From contig CALOBR010000021.1 of NCBI GenBank assembly GCA_942491665.1, forward strand, positions 62,001 through 126,000: a DNA stretch of 64,000 nt. Reading direction: 5' to 3'. Position numbers and translations under genes: made by a program. The stretch is from CAVQGZ01 sp942491665 (GTDB lineage Bacteria > Actinomycetota > Actinomycetes > Jiangellales > Jiangellaceae). Positions 26,402 through 37,502 of the stretch are shown here, piece by piece; positions within the stretch are counted from its first letter, which is position 1, and the number at the start of each line of letters is the position of its first letter. Under the pieces are notes generated by a model that was given only the letters and a program-made list of their open reading frames with translations, searched no databases and was not told the DNA's origin.

Positions 26402-27061
26402 CTAGCTGAAGTCGTCGGCCTCGGCCTTCGTCGACGGATGACGACGCAGCACGAAGGCCAGCAGCAGGTAGAGAGACGGCACCGCCAGGTAGAGGAGCAG
26501 GCTCAGGGTGGGGGCAGGCTCGGCGAGCACCATCGCCACCAGGTAGACCGCGACCGGTGCGAGAGCGAGCAGGGCGCCGACCCGTCGCGCCTTGGGCGTC
26601 GGGGCGATCCAGAGCAGGGCGGGTCGTCGCATGACGTAGGCATAGAGCACCCATCGCATGAGCGCGGTCGCGATGAGTACCACCCCGTAGACGTGCAGCC
26701 CGATGGGATCGCCGCTGTACTCCCCGAGGACAGAGGCGGCGAACGGGATCAGTGCGGCGGGCAGGAGGAAGAGCAGGTTGAGCCACACCGCCGTGGTATC
26801 GACGTAGCGGACCTGGTTGAAGAGGTCTCGATGCCAGGCCCAGTACATGCCGGTGATCAGAAAGCTGACGACCCAGGCGATCAGATCGGGGCCGAGATCG
26901 TCGAGAGCGTCCCGCAGCGACTGCTCGGACAGGTTCGGCGGGACGCCGATCTCCAGCACCAGGATGGTGATGATGATCGCGAAGACGCCGTCCCCGAATG
27001 CCTTGACCCTTTCCGGGCTGCCCCGACGCTCTTGCGTGGCAGACAGTGGCGACGCCTGCAT
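26402..27061 (-). CDS. TMEM175-family (DUF1211) potassium channel-like protein
   Basis: 219 residues with about six membrane helices. The first helix carries RVKAFGDGVFAIIITILVLE, the TMEM175 signature in which an F-S-D triad lines the pore; here it is F-G-D. Bacterial TMEM175 proteins are potassium-permeable tetramers with one six-helix repeat per subunit, which fits this length. A good ribosome-binding site (GAGAGGAG) precedes the ATG at 27061. It lies 35 bases after a DUF2252 gene on the same strand, so co-transcription is likely. Confidence 0.85.
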   Translation of the reverse strand: MQASPLSATQERRGSPERVKAFGDGVFAIIITILVLEIGVPPNLSEQSLRDALDDLGPDLIAWVVSFLITGMYWAWHRDLFNQVRYVDTTAVWLNLLFLLPAALIPFAASVLGEYSGDPIGLHVYGVVLIATALMRWVLYAYVMRRPALLWIAPTPKARRVGALLALAPVAVYLVAMVLAEPAPTLSLLLYLAVPSLYLLLAFVLRRHPSTKAEADDFS

Positions 27062-27096
27062 GAAGTCTCCTCTCGGCGCCGTGCGCCGTAGCCGGT

Positions 27097-28461
27097 CTAC
27101 CCAGCGGTGGCCTCGACACGTCCGTCGGCGATGGCCTGGGTGTACGCCTCGTAGTCCTTCTCGTTCTGGTCGGCGTAGGCCACGGCGAACCGACCGCACG
27201 CCTTGTCGAACGCCGATCCGCTGCCAAGGTAGGCGTTGATGGCCAAGGAGTCTCCCGATCGGGCGTGCCCGTGCGCCAGTGACCATGCGCAGACGCGTGC
27301 GTAGGACTCCAGCTGGTCGGGGGACATCGTTGTCACGTCGGCGGAGCCCTTCATGTCGTGGAACTGCCGCCAGTAGTACTCGTGTCCACCCTCCGTGGCC
27401 GACCAGCCGAGAAAGGCGTCGCTGCTGGCCTGCAGAAGGCGCTGCCCGGCCACCACCCGCTCGCCATGCTCGCCGTACTCGCTGACCGGCAGGTAGGCCT
27501 CCAGCACGGAGTCGACTGCTTCTTTGATCTGCAAGAAGAGCGGCTCGCCGTGGTCGCGCCCGGTGAGCATCACGACGAAGCACCGGGTGCCGACGCTGCC
27601 GACACCGACCACCTTGAGGGCGATGTCGCGAATCTCGAACCGGCGCAGCAGATGACCACGGTCGGGCTGGATGCTGTCACGGTAGGCCCGCAGGTTGTCC
27701 GCGATCATCTGCCGGTACTCATCGGGGTCGAGCTTGTCGGCCAGGTCCCGAAGCGGTACGAGCAGCGGTGGCTGAGACCGGATTCGCAACGACCCGTCGA
27801 CCGTCTCGCTGAGCTTGGTGAGCACCTTCTCGCTGGTGCGCTTGCGGGCAGCAGCAGCGACCTTCTTCACTCGCTTGCGTCCAGCCTTGCTGGAGCTGGC
27901 TTTCTCCAGCGTGTCGAGCCCGAGCTGGGCGTACCAGACGTCCATGGTTGGCGTGGTCGCGAACCGTGCCATCGCTGCCCGGTAGCCGGCGACCGAGGCT
28001 GCCGCCAACGCCTCGCCCTTCTTCGGGTAGCCGTTGTCGCGGGCGGCGAGCACGAAGCTCGTGGCCATCCGCTTCACGTCCCACTCCCACGGCCCGGGCA
28101 GTGTCTCGTCGAAGTCGTTCACATCGAACACCTGACGTCGCTCGGGGGACGCGAACGTGCCGAAGTTGGCCAGGTGAGCGTCACCGCACAGCTGGGCGTC
28201 GAACCCGATGGACGGCGTCGATGCGAGATCCTGCGCCATCACGGCGGCAGCGCCGCGGTAGAAGGCGAAGGCGGACTCCGCCATGCGGGAGTGTCGAACC
28301 GGGACGAGCCACTGCAGTCGCTGTTCGTCCTGGCCGGTGAGAACTGACACCGGGTCGGTGCGCTCGGAGGCCGGCGACCAGGTCGCGTGACTGGATCGTG
28401 GCACGCCCCGCCGGGCCTGCTTTCCGGCATCGACACGGTCGGCTCCGGGCATGGCGCTCAT
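27097..28461 (-). CDS. DUF2252 family protein
   Basis: 454 residues. Conserved blocks include MAESAFAFYRGAAAVMAQDL, FDAQLCGDAHLANFGTF, DVNDFDETLPGPWEWDVKR and QRLLQASSDAFLGW. The HLxNFG and DFDET pieces resemble the catalytic and metal-binding loops of kinase-like (aminoglycoside phosphotransferase-type) folds, but the family has no proven activity. The start is the ATG at 28461 (MSAMPGADRVDAG), preceded by CAGGAGGAG. It is the first gene of a possible operon with the TMEM175-like and SnoaL-like genes. Confidence 0.85.
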   Translation of the reverse strand: MSAMPGADRVDAGKQARRGVPRSSHATWSPASERTDPVSVLTGQDEQRLQWLVPVRHSRMAESAFAFYRGAAAVMAQDLASTPSIGFDAQLCGDAHLANFGTFASPERRQVFDVNDFDETLPGPWEWDVKRMATSFVLAARDNGYPKKGEALAAASVAGYRAAMARFATTPTMDVWYAQLGLDTLEKASSSKAGRKRVKKVAAAARKRTSEKVLTKLSETVDGSLRIRSQPPLLVPLRDLADKLDPDEYRQMIADNLRAYRDSIQPDRGHLLRRFEIRDIALKVVGVGSVGTRCFVVMLTGRDHGEPLFLQIKEAVDSVLEAYLPVSEYGEHGERVVAGQRLLQASSDAFLGWSATEGGHEYYWRQFHDMKGSADVTTMSPDQLESYARVCAWSLAHGHARSGDSLAINAYLGSGSAFDKACGRFAVAYADQNEKDYEAYTQAIADGRVEATAG

Positions 28462-28578
28462 GGGGCTCCTCCTGGGTCGTCGGCAGGTACTGCGTCCGCA
28501 GTTCACCTCGAGAGTGAGTCTCGTCCACGGCGGCGCCGCATGCACCACCCCACGCGGGTGAGTCAACCCTTCCAGTGG

Positions 28579-29223
28579 TCAGGCCGCTGGCAGGACGTTC
28601 GTCTCCAGCCGCGCGTAGCTGGCATCCATCCCGTCGATCATCCCGGTGGCCAGCACCATGTCGCGCACCTCGACGCTGGGGTAGGTGATGACGAGACTGA
28701 GCAGGGTGCCGCCCTCGACCGGAGGCGGCGAAGCCGAACACGACGCGCATAGCGGGCAGCTCTGCCTTGCGAGAGCCGTCGGCGTCGACGAACCGTCGCG
28801 CACCGCGCACGACTCACCCGGGACCACTGACACGAGCTCCCAGTCTCCGCGCGAGACGTCGCCGTCCAGTCGCGTCATCGCGTATTCGCTGCGGCCTCCC
28901 GGGTACATGTCGAGGCGGGCTACCCGGTTGCGCCACAGTGCCTCGAACTGGTCGAGCAGCGCCTGCGCTCGTTGGATCGTGTCGGGGTTGCCTTGCACGA
29001 GACGCTCACGGCCCTGCGCGTGGTTGGTGACGAGGCCCGCTCCCTGCAGGACGGCCACGTGCTTCTGGACGGCCGCGAACGACATGTCGTAGCCGCTGGC
29101 CAGCGTCGAGACGGTGACCTCGCCGATCAGCGTTCGCCGGACGATGTCGCGCCGGGTCTTGTCGGCCAAGGCCCGGAAGACCCGGTCGACCTCCTCCTCC
29201 GGGATCGAGCTGCGCACCTGCAT
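28579..29223 (-). pseudogene. ArsR-SRPBCC fusion produced by deletion, with two compensating frameshifts
   Basis: The first ~95 residues are a normal ArsR repressor (VFRALADKTRRDIVRRTL, YDMSFAAVQKHVAVLQGAGL, then LLDQFEALWRNRVARLD). They run directly into the middle of an SRPBCC/AHSA1 domain (MYPGGRSEYAMTRLDGDVSR). The end of the repressor and the first ~60 residues of the SRPBCC protein are missing. After VRDG the frame gives Cys/Ser-rich nonsense, while the next frame gives the expected FVDADGSRKAELPAMRVVFG. The original frame then resumes at PVEGGTLLSLVITYPS. In intact genomes these are two adjacent genes. A fused product may be made but the SRPBCC fold is incomplete. Confidence 0.7.
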
Positions 29224-29225
29224 AT

Positions 29226-29561
29226 CTACATGAGTGTCTCAAGGGCGTCCGTGGCGTAGCCGCGGCGATGGACGGCCGGGTCGAGGTAGACGTCCAACGC
29301 AGCGTGCCGGTAGTCGGGGTCCTCCTCCTCGGCGAACTGCACCAGGCCGACGATCCGCCCCGCAGCCTCGATAGTGAGCTGCACCAGGCCGTCGTCGGCC
29401 AGGTCGTCGGCGACCTCCGCTTCGATGTCGTTGCCTCGCCACCAGCGGCGGACCTCGTCGGTGCGGCGCACGGCGACCAGGCGACGTGCGTCCGCGGGCA
29501 CGGTCGGTCGCAGGGTGACAGCGGCGCCGACCAGCTCGAGTCGCTCGCGCATGTCACCCAT
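29226..29561 (-). pseudogene. GNAT acetyltransferase truncated after motif A
   Basis: 111 residues starting MGDMRERLELVGAAVTLRPT, with a normal GNAT N-terminal half (RRTDEVRRWWRGNDIEAEVA, IVGLVQFAEEEDPDYRHAAL) up to VHRRGYATDALETLM, then TAG. GNAT proteins of this type continue for another 50-60 residues, which complete the acetyl-CoA site. The stop is followed three bases later by the ATG of the damaged ArsR-SRPBCC gene. A deletion between the two genes is likely to have removed the GNAT end. GTG at 29588 is an alternative start. Confidence 0.6.
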
Positions 29562-29643
29562 GGTGACAAGTCGCCGGCGGCCGGGCACCTCGATGCCTGG
29601 ACAGGCCCCGGCCTTGTCGAGGGGGATGCACCAGGATGAGGGG

Positions 29644-30234
29644 ATGAGTGCAGACGTGGGCGTGCCGCAACACTCCGGAGAGGGTCGCCCAGCCGGTGGG
29701 GTGGGCTGGGTGCTGCCCTTCTACGACACGCTCAGCGCGGCGGCCGGCATCGGACGCGTCCACCGTGAGCTGCTGCGAGGAGCCGGCGTCCAGCCGGGTC
29801 ACCTCGTGCTGGACATCGGGTGTGGCACGGGCTCTTTGACGCTGCTGGCCAAGAAGGCCGAGTCACGTGCGACGGTCGAAGGCCTCGACCCGGACGAAGC
29901 TGCGCTCGAGCTGGCGGCCGGCAAGGCCAACCACCAGGGCCTCGACGTGCGGTTCGAGACGGGGTACGGCGGCTCGCTGCCGCACGCGGAAGCCTCCGTC
30001 GACCGAGTGCTGTCCGCCTTCATGCTCCATCACCTGTCCTCCGACGAGCGCGACCGGACGCTGGGCGAGGTGCGCCGTGTTCTGCGCCCCGGTGGCTCCG
30101 TGCACGTGGTCGATTTCGGCAAGCCTGAGCACCTGGCTGTGCTTCTGCGCGACGCGGGGTTCCCGAGTGGGACTACCTACCGCGGGTCAGTGCTGGGGCT
30201 GGTGCCGGTCGGAATCGTCCGGTCGCCGGCATGA
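29644..30234 (+). CDS. Class I SAM-dependent methyltransferase
   Basis: 196 residues. Motif I is LVLDIGCGTGSLTLLAKK, motif II the acidic EGLDPDEAALELA. Motif IV/post-II is the region SVDRVLSAFMLHHLSSDERD, and LGEVRRVLRPGGSVHVVDFG follows. It resembles UbiE/ArsM-like small-molecule methyltransferases, with no Cys cluster for arsenite. ATG at 29644 is preceded by AGGATGAGGGG; an ATG at 29626 is also in frame. It ends 228 bases before the crotonyl-CoA carboxylase gene and may be a separate unit. Confidence 0.82.
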   Translation: MSADVGVPQHSGEGRPAGGVGWVLPFYDTLSAAAGIGRVHRELLRGAGVQPGHLVLDIGCGTGSLTLLAKKAESRATVEGLDPDEAALELAAGKANHQGLDVRFETGYGGSLPHAEASVDRVLSAFMLHHLSSDERDRTLGEVRRVLRPGGSVHVVDFGKPEHLAVLLRDAGFPSGTTYRGSVLGLVPVGIVRSPA

Positions 30235-30287
30235 CCCCGGTCGGCGCGGGGTCGCCCTCTGAGGCCCACGTCCCGCCGCGATTGTGG

Positions 30288-30408
30288 TTGCGCAAGTGGG
30301 GAATATCGCACGCTGTTTTCCTTGTGGGCAACGCACCGAAGAGACAAGGATCTTGTTGAAGCATGGTTGTCTGAACCGCCTGGCGGGCGCCGTGCAGCAA
30401 CGCCCGCC
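30288..30408 (+). promoter_or_regulatory. Leader of the ccr gene: palindrome and hairpin
   Basis: The region before ccr contains a perfect 8-base palindrome TTGCGCAA (30288-30295). It also has an 8-bp hairpin, GGCGGGCG (30382-30389) with CGCCCGCC (30401-30408), ending about 54 bases before the start codon. The stretch between them is less GC-rich than its surroundings, as expected for a promoter. A regulator site and a leader-RNA structure are plausible; no known riboswitch was recognised. Confidence 0.4.
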
Positions 30409-30462
30409 TGATCTGACTCCGTCACCCACCTCCACCCCGACCGTCACCGAGAGGACGTCACA

Positions 30463-31725
30463 ATGGCGAAGGAACTGTACGAGCTCGGCGAGATGCCTCC
30501 CTTGGGCGAGGTGCCCGAGAAGATGCACGCCTGGCTGATCCGCCCCGAGCGGTTCGGCCCGCCGACGCAGGCCTTCCAGAAGGAGGTCGTCGAGGTTCCG
30601 GAGCCCGCCGACGACGAGGTGCTCGTCTACATCATGGCGGCAGGCATCAACTACAACAACGTCTGGGCAGGGCTCGGCGTGCCGGTCGACGTCATCGGTG
30701 CCCGAAACAAGGCCCTGGCCAGGGGCGGCCAGGGTGAGCCCGAGCCCTTCCACATCGGTGGTAGCGACGCCTCCGGCATCGTCTACAAGGTCGGCAAGGA
30801 CGTCACGAACGTCAAGGTCGGCGACGAGGTCGTGATGCACTGCGGGCGCTGGGACCGCAACGACCCGTTCGTGGTCAACGGCGGCGACCCGATGTACTCC
30901 TCGACGTACCGGATTTGGGCCTACGAGAGCAACTGGGGCAGCTTCGCCCAGTTCGCCAAGGTGCAGGGGCAGCAGTGCATGCCGAAGCCCAAGCACATGA
31001 CGTGGGAGTCGGCGGCGGCCTACACCCTCGTTGCGGCGACGGCCTGGCGCATGCTGCACGGCTGGGGTGAGAACGCCGTCAAGGAGAACGACGTCGTGCT
31101 GATCTGGGGCGGTGCCGGCGGCCTCGGCTCGATGGCCATCCAGATCGCCAAGGAGGCGGGCGCCATCCCCGTCGCCGTCGTCTCCGGCGAGGACAAGTTC
31201 GACTACTGCATGAAGCTCGGCGCCAAGGGCTGCATCAACCGCAACGACTTCGACCACTGGGGGATGCTGCCGCACTGGAAGGACACCGAGGGCTACAACG
31301 AGTGGGTGAAGGGAGCCCGCAAGTTCGGCTCGGCGATCTGGGACGTGCTGGGCGAGAAGCGTGCACCGAACATCGTGTTCGAGCACCCGGGCGAGTCCAC
31401 CATCCCGACGTCGACGTTCGTCTGTGACACCGGGGGCATGGTCGTGGTGTGCGCCGGTACCACCGGCTTCAACGCCACGGTCGACCTGCGCTACCTCTGG
31501 ATGCGGCAGAAGCGGCTGCAGGGCTCGCACTTCGCCAACGACGTGCAGGCCAACGAGATGAACCAGCTGGCGCTGAGCGGCCACCTGGACCCCTGCCTGT
31601 CGCAGGCGTTCCCCTACGACGACGTGCCTCTCGTGCACCAGATGATGTACGAGAACAAGCACCCGCACGGAAACATGGCGGTGCTCGTGGGCGCCACTGA
31701 CTTCGGGCTGGGGATCAGCGACTGA
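30463..31725 (+). CDS. ccrA: Crotonyl-CoA carboxylase/reductase
   Basis: 420 residues of the zinc-independent MDR superfamily. It reductively carboxylates crotonyl-CoA with NADPH and CO2 to ethylmalonyl-CoA, the key step of the ethylmalonyl-CoA pathway and a source of extender units. Diagnostic features are INYNNVWAGLG (Asn of the CO2 pocket), YESNWGSFAQF (Phe/Glu), LIWGGAGGLGSMAIQIAKEA (NADPH Rossmann motif) and LQGSHFANDVQANEMN (His of the CO2 pocket). The CO2-binding set distinguishes it from plain enoyl reductases. No ecm, meaA or mch genes are adjacent, unlike many pathway clusters; PPDK and the meh-mcl-mct trio follow within 4 kb. Confidence 0.95.
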   Translation: MAKELYELGEMPPLGEVPEKMHAWLIRPERFGPPTQAFQKEVVEVPEPADDEVLVYIMAAGINYNNVWAGLGVPVDVIGARNKALARGGQGEPEPFHIGGSDASGIVYKVGKDVTNVKVGDEVVMHCGRWDRNDPFVVNGGDPMYSSTYRIWAYESNWGSFAQFAKVQGQQCMPKPKHMTWESAAAYTLVAATAWRMLHGWGENAVKENDVVLIWGGAGGLGSMAIQIAKEAGAIPVAVVSGEDKFDYCMKLGAKGCINRNDFDHWGMLPHWKDTEGYNEWVKGARKFGSAIWDVLGEKRAPNIVFEHPGESTIPTSTFVCDTGGMVVVCAGTTGFNATVDLRYLWMRQKRLQGSHFANDVQANEMNQLALSGHLDPCLSQAFPYDDVPLVHQMMYENKHPHGNMAVLVGATDFGLGISD

Positions 31726-31730
31726 GGCAC

Positions 31731-32015
31731 GTCGCTCAGTCCGCCGAACGCGCAGATGTCGCCGCCGAGGGGCGTGCACTCGTCGAGCAGTCAGGGCTGA
31801 GCGCTACCGAGTTCTCCTCCCGTATCGGGAAACCTCGCACCCGCTTGTCCTCCTACCGGACTGGGCGCGTCACTCCCTTGGCCGGCCTGCTGCTGCGCAT
31901 GAGGCGAGTTGCCGCCGAGGTCTGCGATATCAGATACGAAACGCTGCTGTGGCTCTGGTTGGCGGGGCCCTCATGGCTTCCGTCAGACGAGCTGGAAGAC
32001 GTAGGCGAACGCTGA
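31731..32015 (+). pseudogene. Orphan HTH (XRE-like) fragment without a start codon
   Basis: Immediately after ccr an open frame encodes AERADVAAEGRALVEQSGLS, then ATEFSSRIGKPRTRLSSYRT and GRVTPLAGLLLRMRRVAAEV. This is a clear XRE-type helix-turn-helix followed by a helix. No ATG or GTG lies in frame ahead of the domain, and the 3' part overlaps the convergent methyltransferase gene. It is probably a domain relic or the end of a displaced gene; translation by readthrough from ccr is possible but speculative. Confidence 0.4.
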
Positions 32016-32600
32016 CTTCGTGTAGGCGATGCCTCGTCCGCTGGCGCGGATCTTCTCGGCATCTGCTGCGCTCGGCCGCTTAGGGACGAGGTAGTCCGCC
32101 ACTGCATCGACGTCGAGGCGGTACCGGTCGGCCGTGTGTTGCACGGCCGCCACCAGCTGCAGCGCCGGGTCGAGGGCGGCCAGGCTGGCGTCGCCGTGGC
32201 TGGTGTTGGCCAGCAGCCACCCACCTGGGCGCAGGTAGCGGCCGCAGTGGTCCCACACCGGCCCGGCGAACAGCGAGATCAGCAGGTCCACGCTGGCGTC
32301 AGGCACGTCCAGCTGCTGTGTGTAGTCAGCGGCGAGGTAGTTCACGTCCTCCCCGCCCCCGGGACGGGTGCGCCCGTCCAGCTCGGAGCGCACCTGATCG
32401 GGGTCGGCGAAGAACCGCGTGGCCCGTGCGTCGGTGTCGTTGTAGGTGACCGAGGCGATCGCCGTCGACGGGGAAAGGTCGACGTAGCTGCCCGGGTAGA
32501 GGGCCCGCTCGATCGGCCAGGCGTCGGCCAGCGCGGCGAACAGCCCGGAGCGGTCGCCGATCGATTCGCGATACTGCGACCACGTCGCCATCTTCGCCAT
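31983..32600 (-). CDS. SAM-dependent methyltransferase-like protein
   Basis: About 205 residues starting MAKMATWSQYRESIGDRSGL. Features are YPGSYVDLSPSTAIASVTY in the motif I area, without the usual GxGxG. VNYLAADYTQQLDVPDASVD and LLISLFAGPVWDHCGRYLRP follow, then GGWLLANTSHGDASLA. The body resembles class I methyltransferase folds with a degenerate SAM loop, so activity is uncertain. ATG at 32600 or 32591. It is convergent with ccr and stands alone. Confidence 0.6.
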   Translation of the reverse strand: MAKMATWSQYRESIGDRSGLFAALADAWPIERALYPGSYVDLSPSTAIASVTYNDTDARATRFFADPDQVRSELDGRTRPGGGEDVNYLAADYTQQLDVPDASVDLLISLFAGPVWDHCGRYLRPGGWLLANTSHGDASLAALDPALQLVAAVQHTADRYRLDVDAVADYLVPKRPSAADAEKIRASGRGIAYTKSAFAYVFQLV

Positions 32601-32987
32601 TCGGCCATCCCAGCACGCGACGAGCTCCGAAGCACACGCCACGCGCGGGAATGACACCCTCAGACTCCTTCCCAGCAGCGATGGAGAAAGGGCCGCGTCG
32701 TCGACGTTCTCGACGCGCACCCCGCACAACGCGCCGGCCACGAGCACGGACCGCTCGACGACCACGGACCGTGCGCTCCGCCCGTTCCGGCGGCGGGACG
32801 ATGGTCCCGGGCCGGCGTCGTTCGACCCGTCCTTGCTCCAACCGGTTGACGGGGTCGTCGTCGAGCCCCTAGGACTGGGTGATTGCTGGTTGCGCTCCCT
32901 TGGGGGACCCATGGACCGACTCGTCCCGACGACGCAGCAGCCAGAGCGCGGGCGCTGCCTCCGGGTGACCACGCAGATGGAGGTCTG
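32601..32987. other. Divergent intergenic region upstream of ppdK
   Basis: About 390 bases between the divergently transcribed methyltransferase-like gene and ppdK. Long open frames here are Arg-rich shadows. It should contain both promoters; no confident -10/-35 pair or palindrome was found. The ppdK ribosome-binding site is ATGGAGG, about 5 bases before its ATG. Confidence 0.45.
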
Positions 32988-35681
<2,694 letters not shown>

Positions 35682-35695
35682 CGCCGGATCGACGT

Positions 35696-36553
35696 ATGCC
35701 CCCCGCCCCGACACACGAGCTCGACGCCGACCAGTGGGTCGGGCGTACCCAGCAGGTGTCCGACGTGCTGTACCCGACGCCGGCCCGAGGGTTGGCGCTC
35801 ACGCTCGACCAGCCGGGGGCCGACCTGGCCGAGGGTGACCGGCTGCCCGAGCTGTGGCACTGGCTGTACTTCTTGCCCATGGTGCCCACCTCCGAGCTCG
35901 GGGCCGACGGTCACCCACGCCGCGGCGGCTTCCTGCCGCCCGTCGACCTGGAGCGGCGCATGTGGGCGGGTGGGCGCTTGACCTTCCGCCGCGACCTGCA
36001 TCTCGGCGAGATGGTGACGCGCACGTCCGAGATCGTCTCGGTCGCGTCCAAGCATGGCAGGACCGGCCCGATGGTGCTCGTCACGGTGCGCCACACGGTG
36101 GCGTCCGGGGCCGGTGTCGCCGTTCAGGAGGAGCAAGACCTCGTCTACCTGGCCAAGCCCACCGAGGTCAGCACCCCGCCGCCGGATCCAGTGCCCCCCG
36201 GCGTCGAGTGGACCGACGAGCAGCCCCTCGACCCGGTGCTTCTGTTCCGGTTCTCGGCGCTGACGTTCAACGCCCACCGCATCCACTACGACCTGCCCTA
36301 CGCGACGGACGAGGAGCGCTACGCCGGTCTCGTCGTACACGGGCCGCTGCAGGCGGTGCTGCTGATGCAGGCCGCCCGACGCCACCACCCAGCGCGCCGC
36401 GTCGCGACGTTCGCGTTTCGTGCCGCGCGCCCGCTGCTCGGCCACGACCGGTGCTTCGTCAGCGGGTGGACAGCGCCGGGCGATCACCTCGAGGTCGTCA
36501 CCGCGAACGCCGATCGGGACGTCACCATGCGCGCCCAGCTGACATGGGGATGA
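35696..36553 (+). CDS. MaoC-like hydratase, probable mesaconyl-C4-CoA hydratase
   Basis: 285 residues with two hot-dog domains. The N-terminal FAS1-like dehydratase half has FLPPVDLERRMWAGGRLTFR and VTVRHTVASGAGVAVQEEQD. The C-terminal half has FSALTFNAHRIHYDLPYATD, with the family's catalytic-site His/Asp area, and GLVVHGPLQAVLLMQAA. This is the Meh/itaconyl-CoA hydratase type, which hydrates mesaconyl-C4-CoA to citramalyl-CoA. It is shorter than Mch of the ethylmalonyl-CoA pathway. Gene order (ppdK, this gene, lyase, CoA transferase, with 4-base gap or overlap) supports that assignment. Alternative: a generic acyl-CoA dehydratase. Confidence 0.75.
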   Translation: MPPAPTHELDADQWVGRTQQVSDVLYPTPARGLALTLDQPGADLAEGDRLPELWHWLYFLPMVPTSELGADGHPRRGGFLPPVDLERRMWAGGRLTFRRDLHLGEMVTRTSEIVSVASKHGRTGPMVLVTVRHTVASGAGVAVQEEQDLVYLAKPTEVSTPPPDPVPPGVEWTDEQPLDPVLLFRFSALTFNAHRIHYDLPYATDEERYAGLVVHGPLQAVLLMQAARRHHPARRVATFAFRAARPLLGHDRCFVSGWTAPGDHLEVVTANADRDVTMRAQLTWG

Positions 36554-36557
36554 GCCG

Positions 36558-37502
36558 ATGACCACCCGACTCGAACGTTCGGTGCTGCTGGTGCCCGGTT
36601 CGAACCCGACGATGATCGCGAAAGCCGCTGCGGCCGACGCCGACGCGGTGTGCATCGACCTCGAGGACGCGGTGGCGATCACCGAGAAGCAGGCCGCCCG
36701 GGACAACGCCCGCACCGCGTTCGCCGACCTCGACTTCGGCCGGTCGCTGCGGATGATGCGTATCAACGGGCTCGACACCCCGCTGGCCTACCGCGACCTC
36801 GTCGAGGTCGTCGAAGACGTCGGTGACCGCGTCGACGTCGTCGTCGTGCCCAAGGTCGACACGCCCTCCGACGTGGAGTTCGTCGACCGGCTGCTCACCG
36901 CCATCGAGGCACACTGCGGCGTCGAGCGACCGATCGGCATCGAGGCCTTGATCGAGACGGCCGCCGGGGGCATGAACGTGCGCGAGATCGCCGCGTCCTC
37001 GCCTCGGCTGGAGTCGCTCGTGTACGGCTCGGGCGACTACGCGGCGTCCATGCAGATGCCCATGGACGCGATCGGCGAGTTCGACGAGAACGACGCTCTC
37101 TACCCAGGCCACCGCTGGCACCACATCATGCACGCCGTCGTCGGCGCGGCCCGGGCGTACGGCAAGCGGGCCATCGACGGGCCGTTCGGTGGCATCCGCA
37201 ACCCCGAAGGGCTCGAGGGCGCCTGCCGCATCGGGCGGGCGATGGGGTTCGACGGCAAGTGGTGCATCCATCCCGCGCAGGTAGCGGCGGTCAACACGAC
37301 GTTCGTGCCGTTGGCGGGCGAGCTGGCCCGGGCCCAGTCCGTCGTCGCGGCGTACGAGGTGGCGGTGCATGAGGGACGGGGTGCGGTGAGTGTCGACGGC
37401 AGGATGGTCGACGTGGCCTCGGTGCGGATGAGCCAGGCGGTGGTCGAGCGGGCCCGACTGGCAGGGCTGCTGGCCGCGCCGGGCGAGATGGGTGCGTCGT
37501 GA
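36558..37502 (+). CDS. HpcH/HpaI-family CoA-ester lyase, probable malyl-CoA/beta-methylmalyl-CoA/citramalyl-CoA lyase
   Basis: 314 residues, the length of Mcl1-type lyases. Conserved elements are RSVLLVPGSNPTMIAKAA, DADAVCIDLEDAV (active-site Asp/Glu), RMMRINGLDTPLAYRDLVEV, IGIEALIETAAGGMN (metal-binding Glu), VYGSGDYAASMQM (metal-binding Asp), DGPFGGIRNPEGLE and GKWCIHPAQVAAVN. The RINGLDTP and DGPFG blocks are shared with malyl-CoA/beta-methylmalyl-CoA lyases rather than with citrate lyase subunits. In this operon it could cleave citramalyl-CoA to acetyl-CoA and pyruvate, and/or interconvert glyoxylate plus acyl-CoA with malyl-CoA thioesters. Its stop overlaps the start of the CoA transferase gene. 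Confidence 0.85.
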   Translation: MTTRLERSVLLVPGSNPTMIAKAAAADADAVCIDLEDAVAITEKQAARDNARTAFADLDFGRSLRMMRINGLDTPLAYRDLVEVVEDVGDRVDVVVVPKVDTPSDVEFVDRLLTAIEAHCGVERPIGIEALIETAAGGMNVREIAASSPRLESLVYGSGDYAASMQMPMDAIGEFDENDALYPGHRWHHIMHAVVGAARAYGKRAIDGPFGGIRNPEGLEGACRIGRAMGFDGKWCIHPAQVAAVNTTFVPLAGELARAQSVVAAYEVAVHEGRGAVSVDGRMVDVASVRMSQAVVERARLAGLLAAPGEMGAS

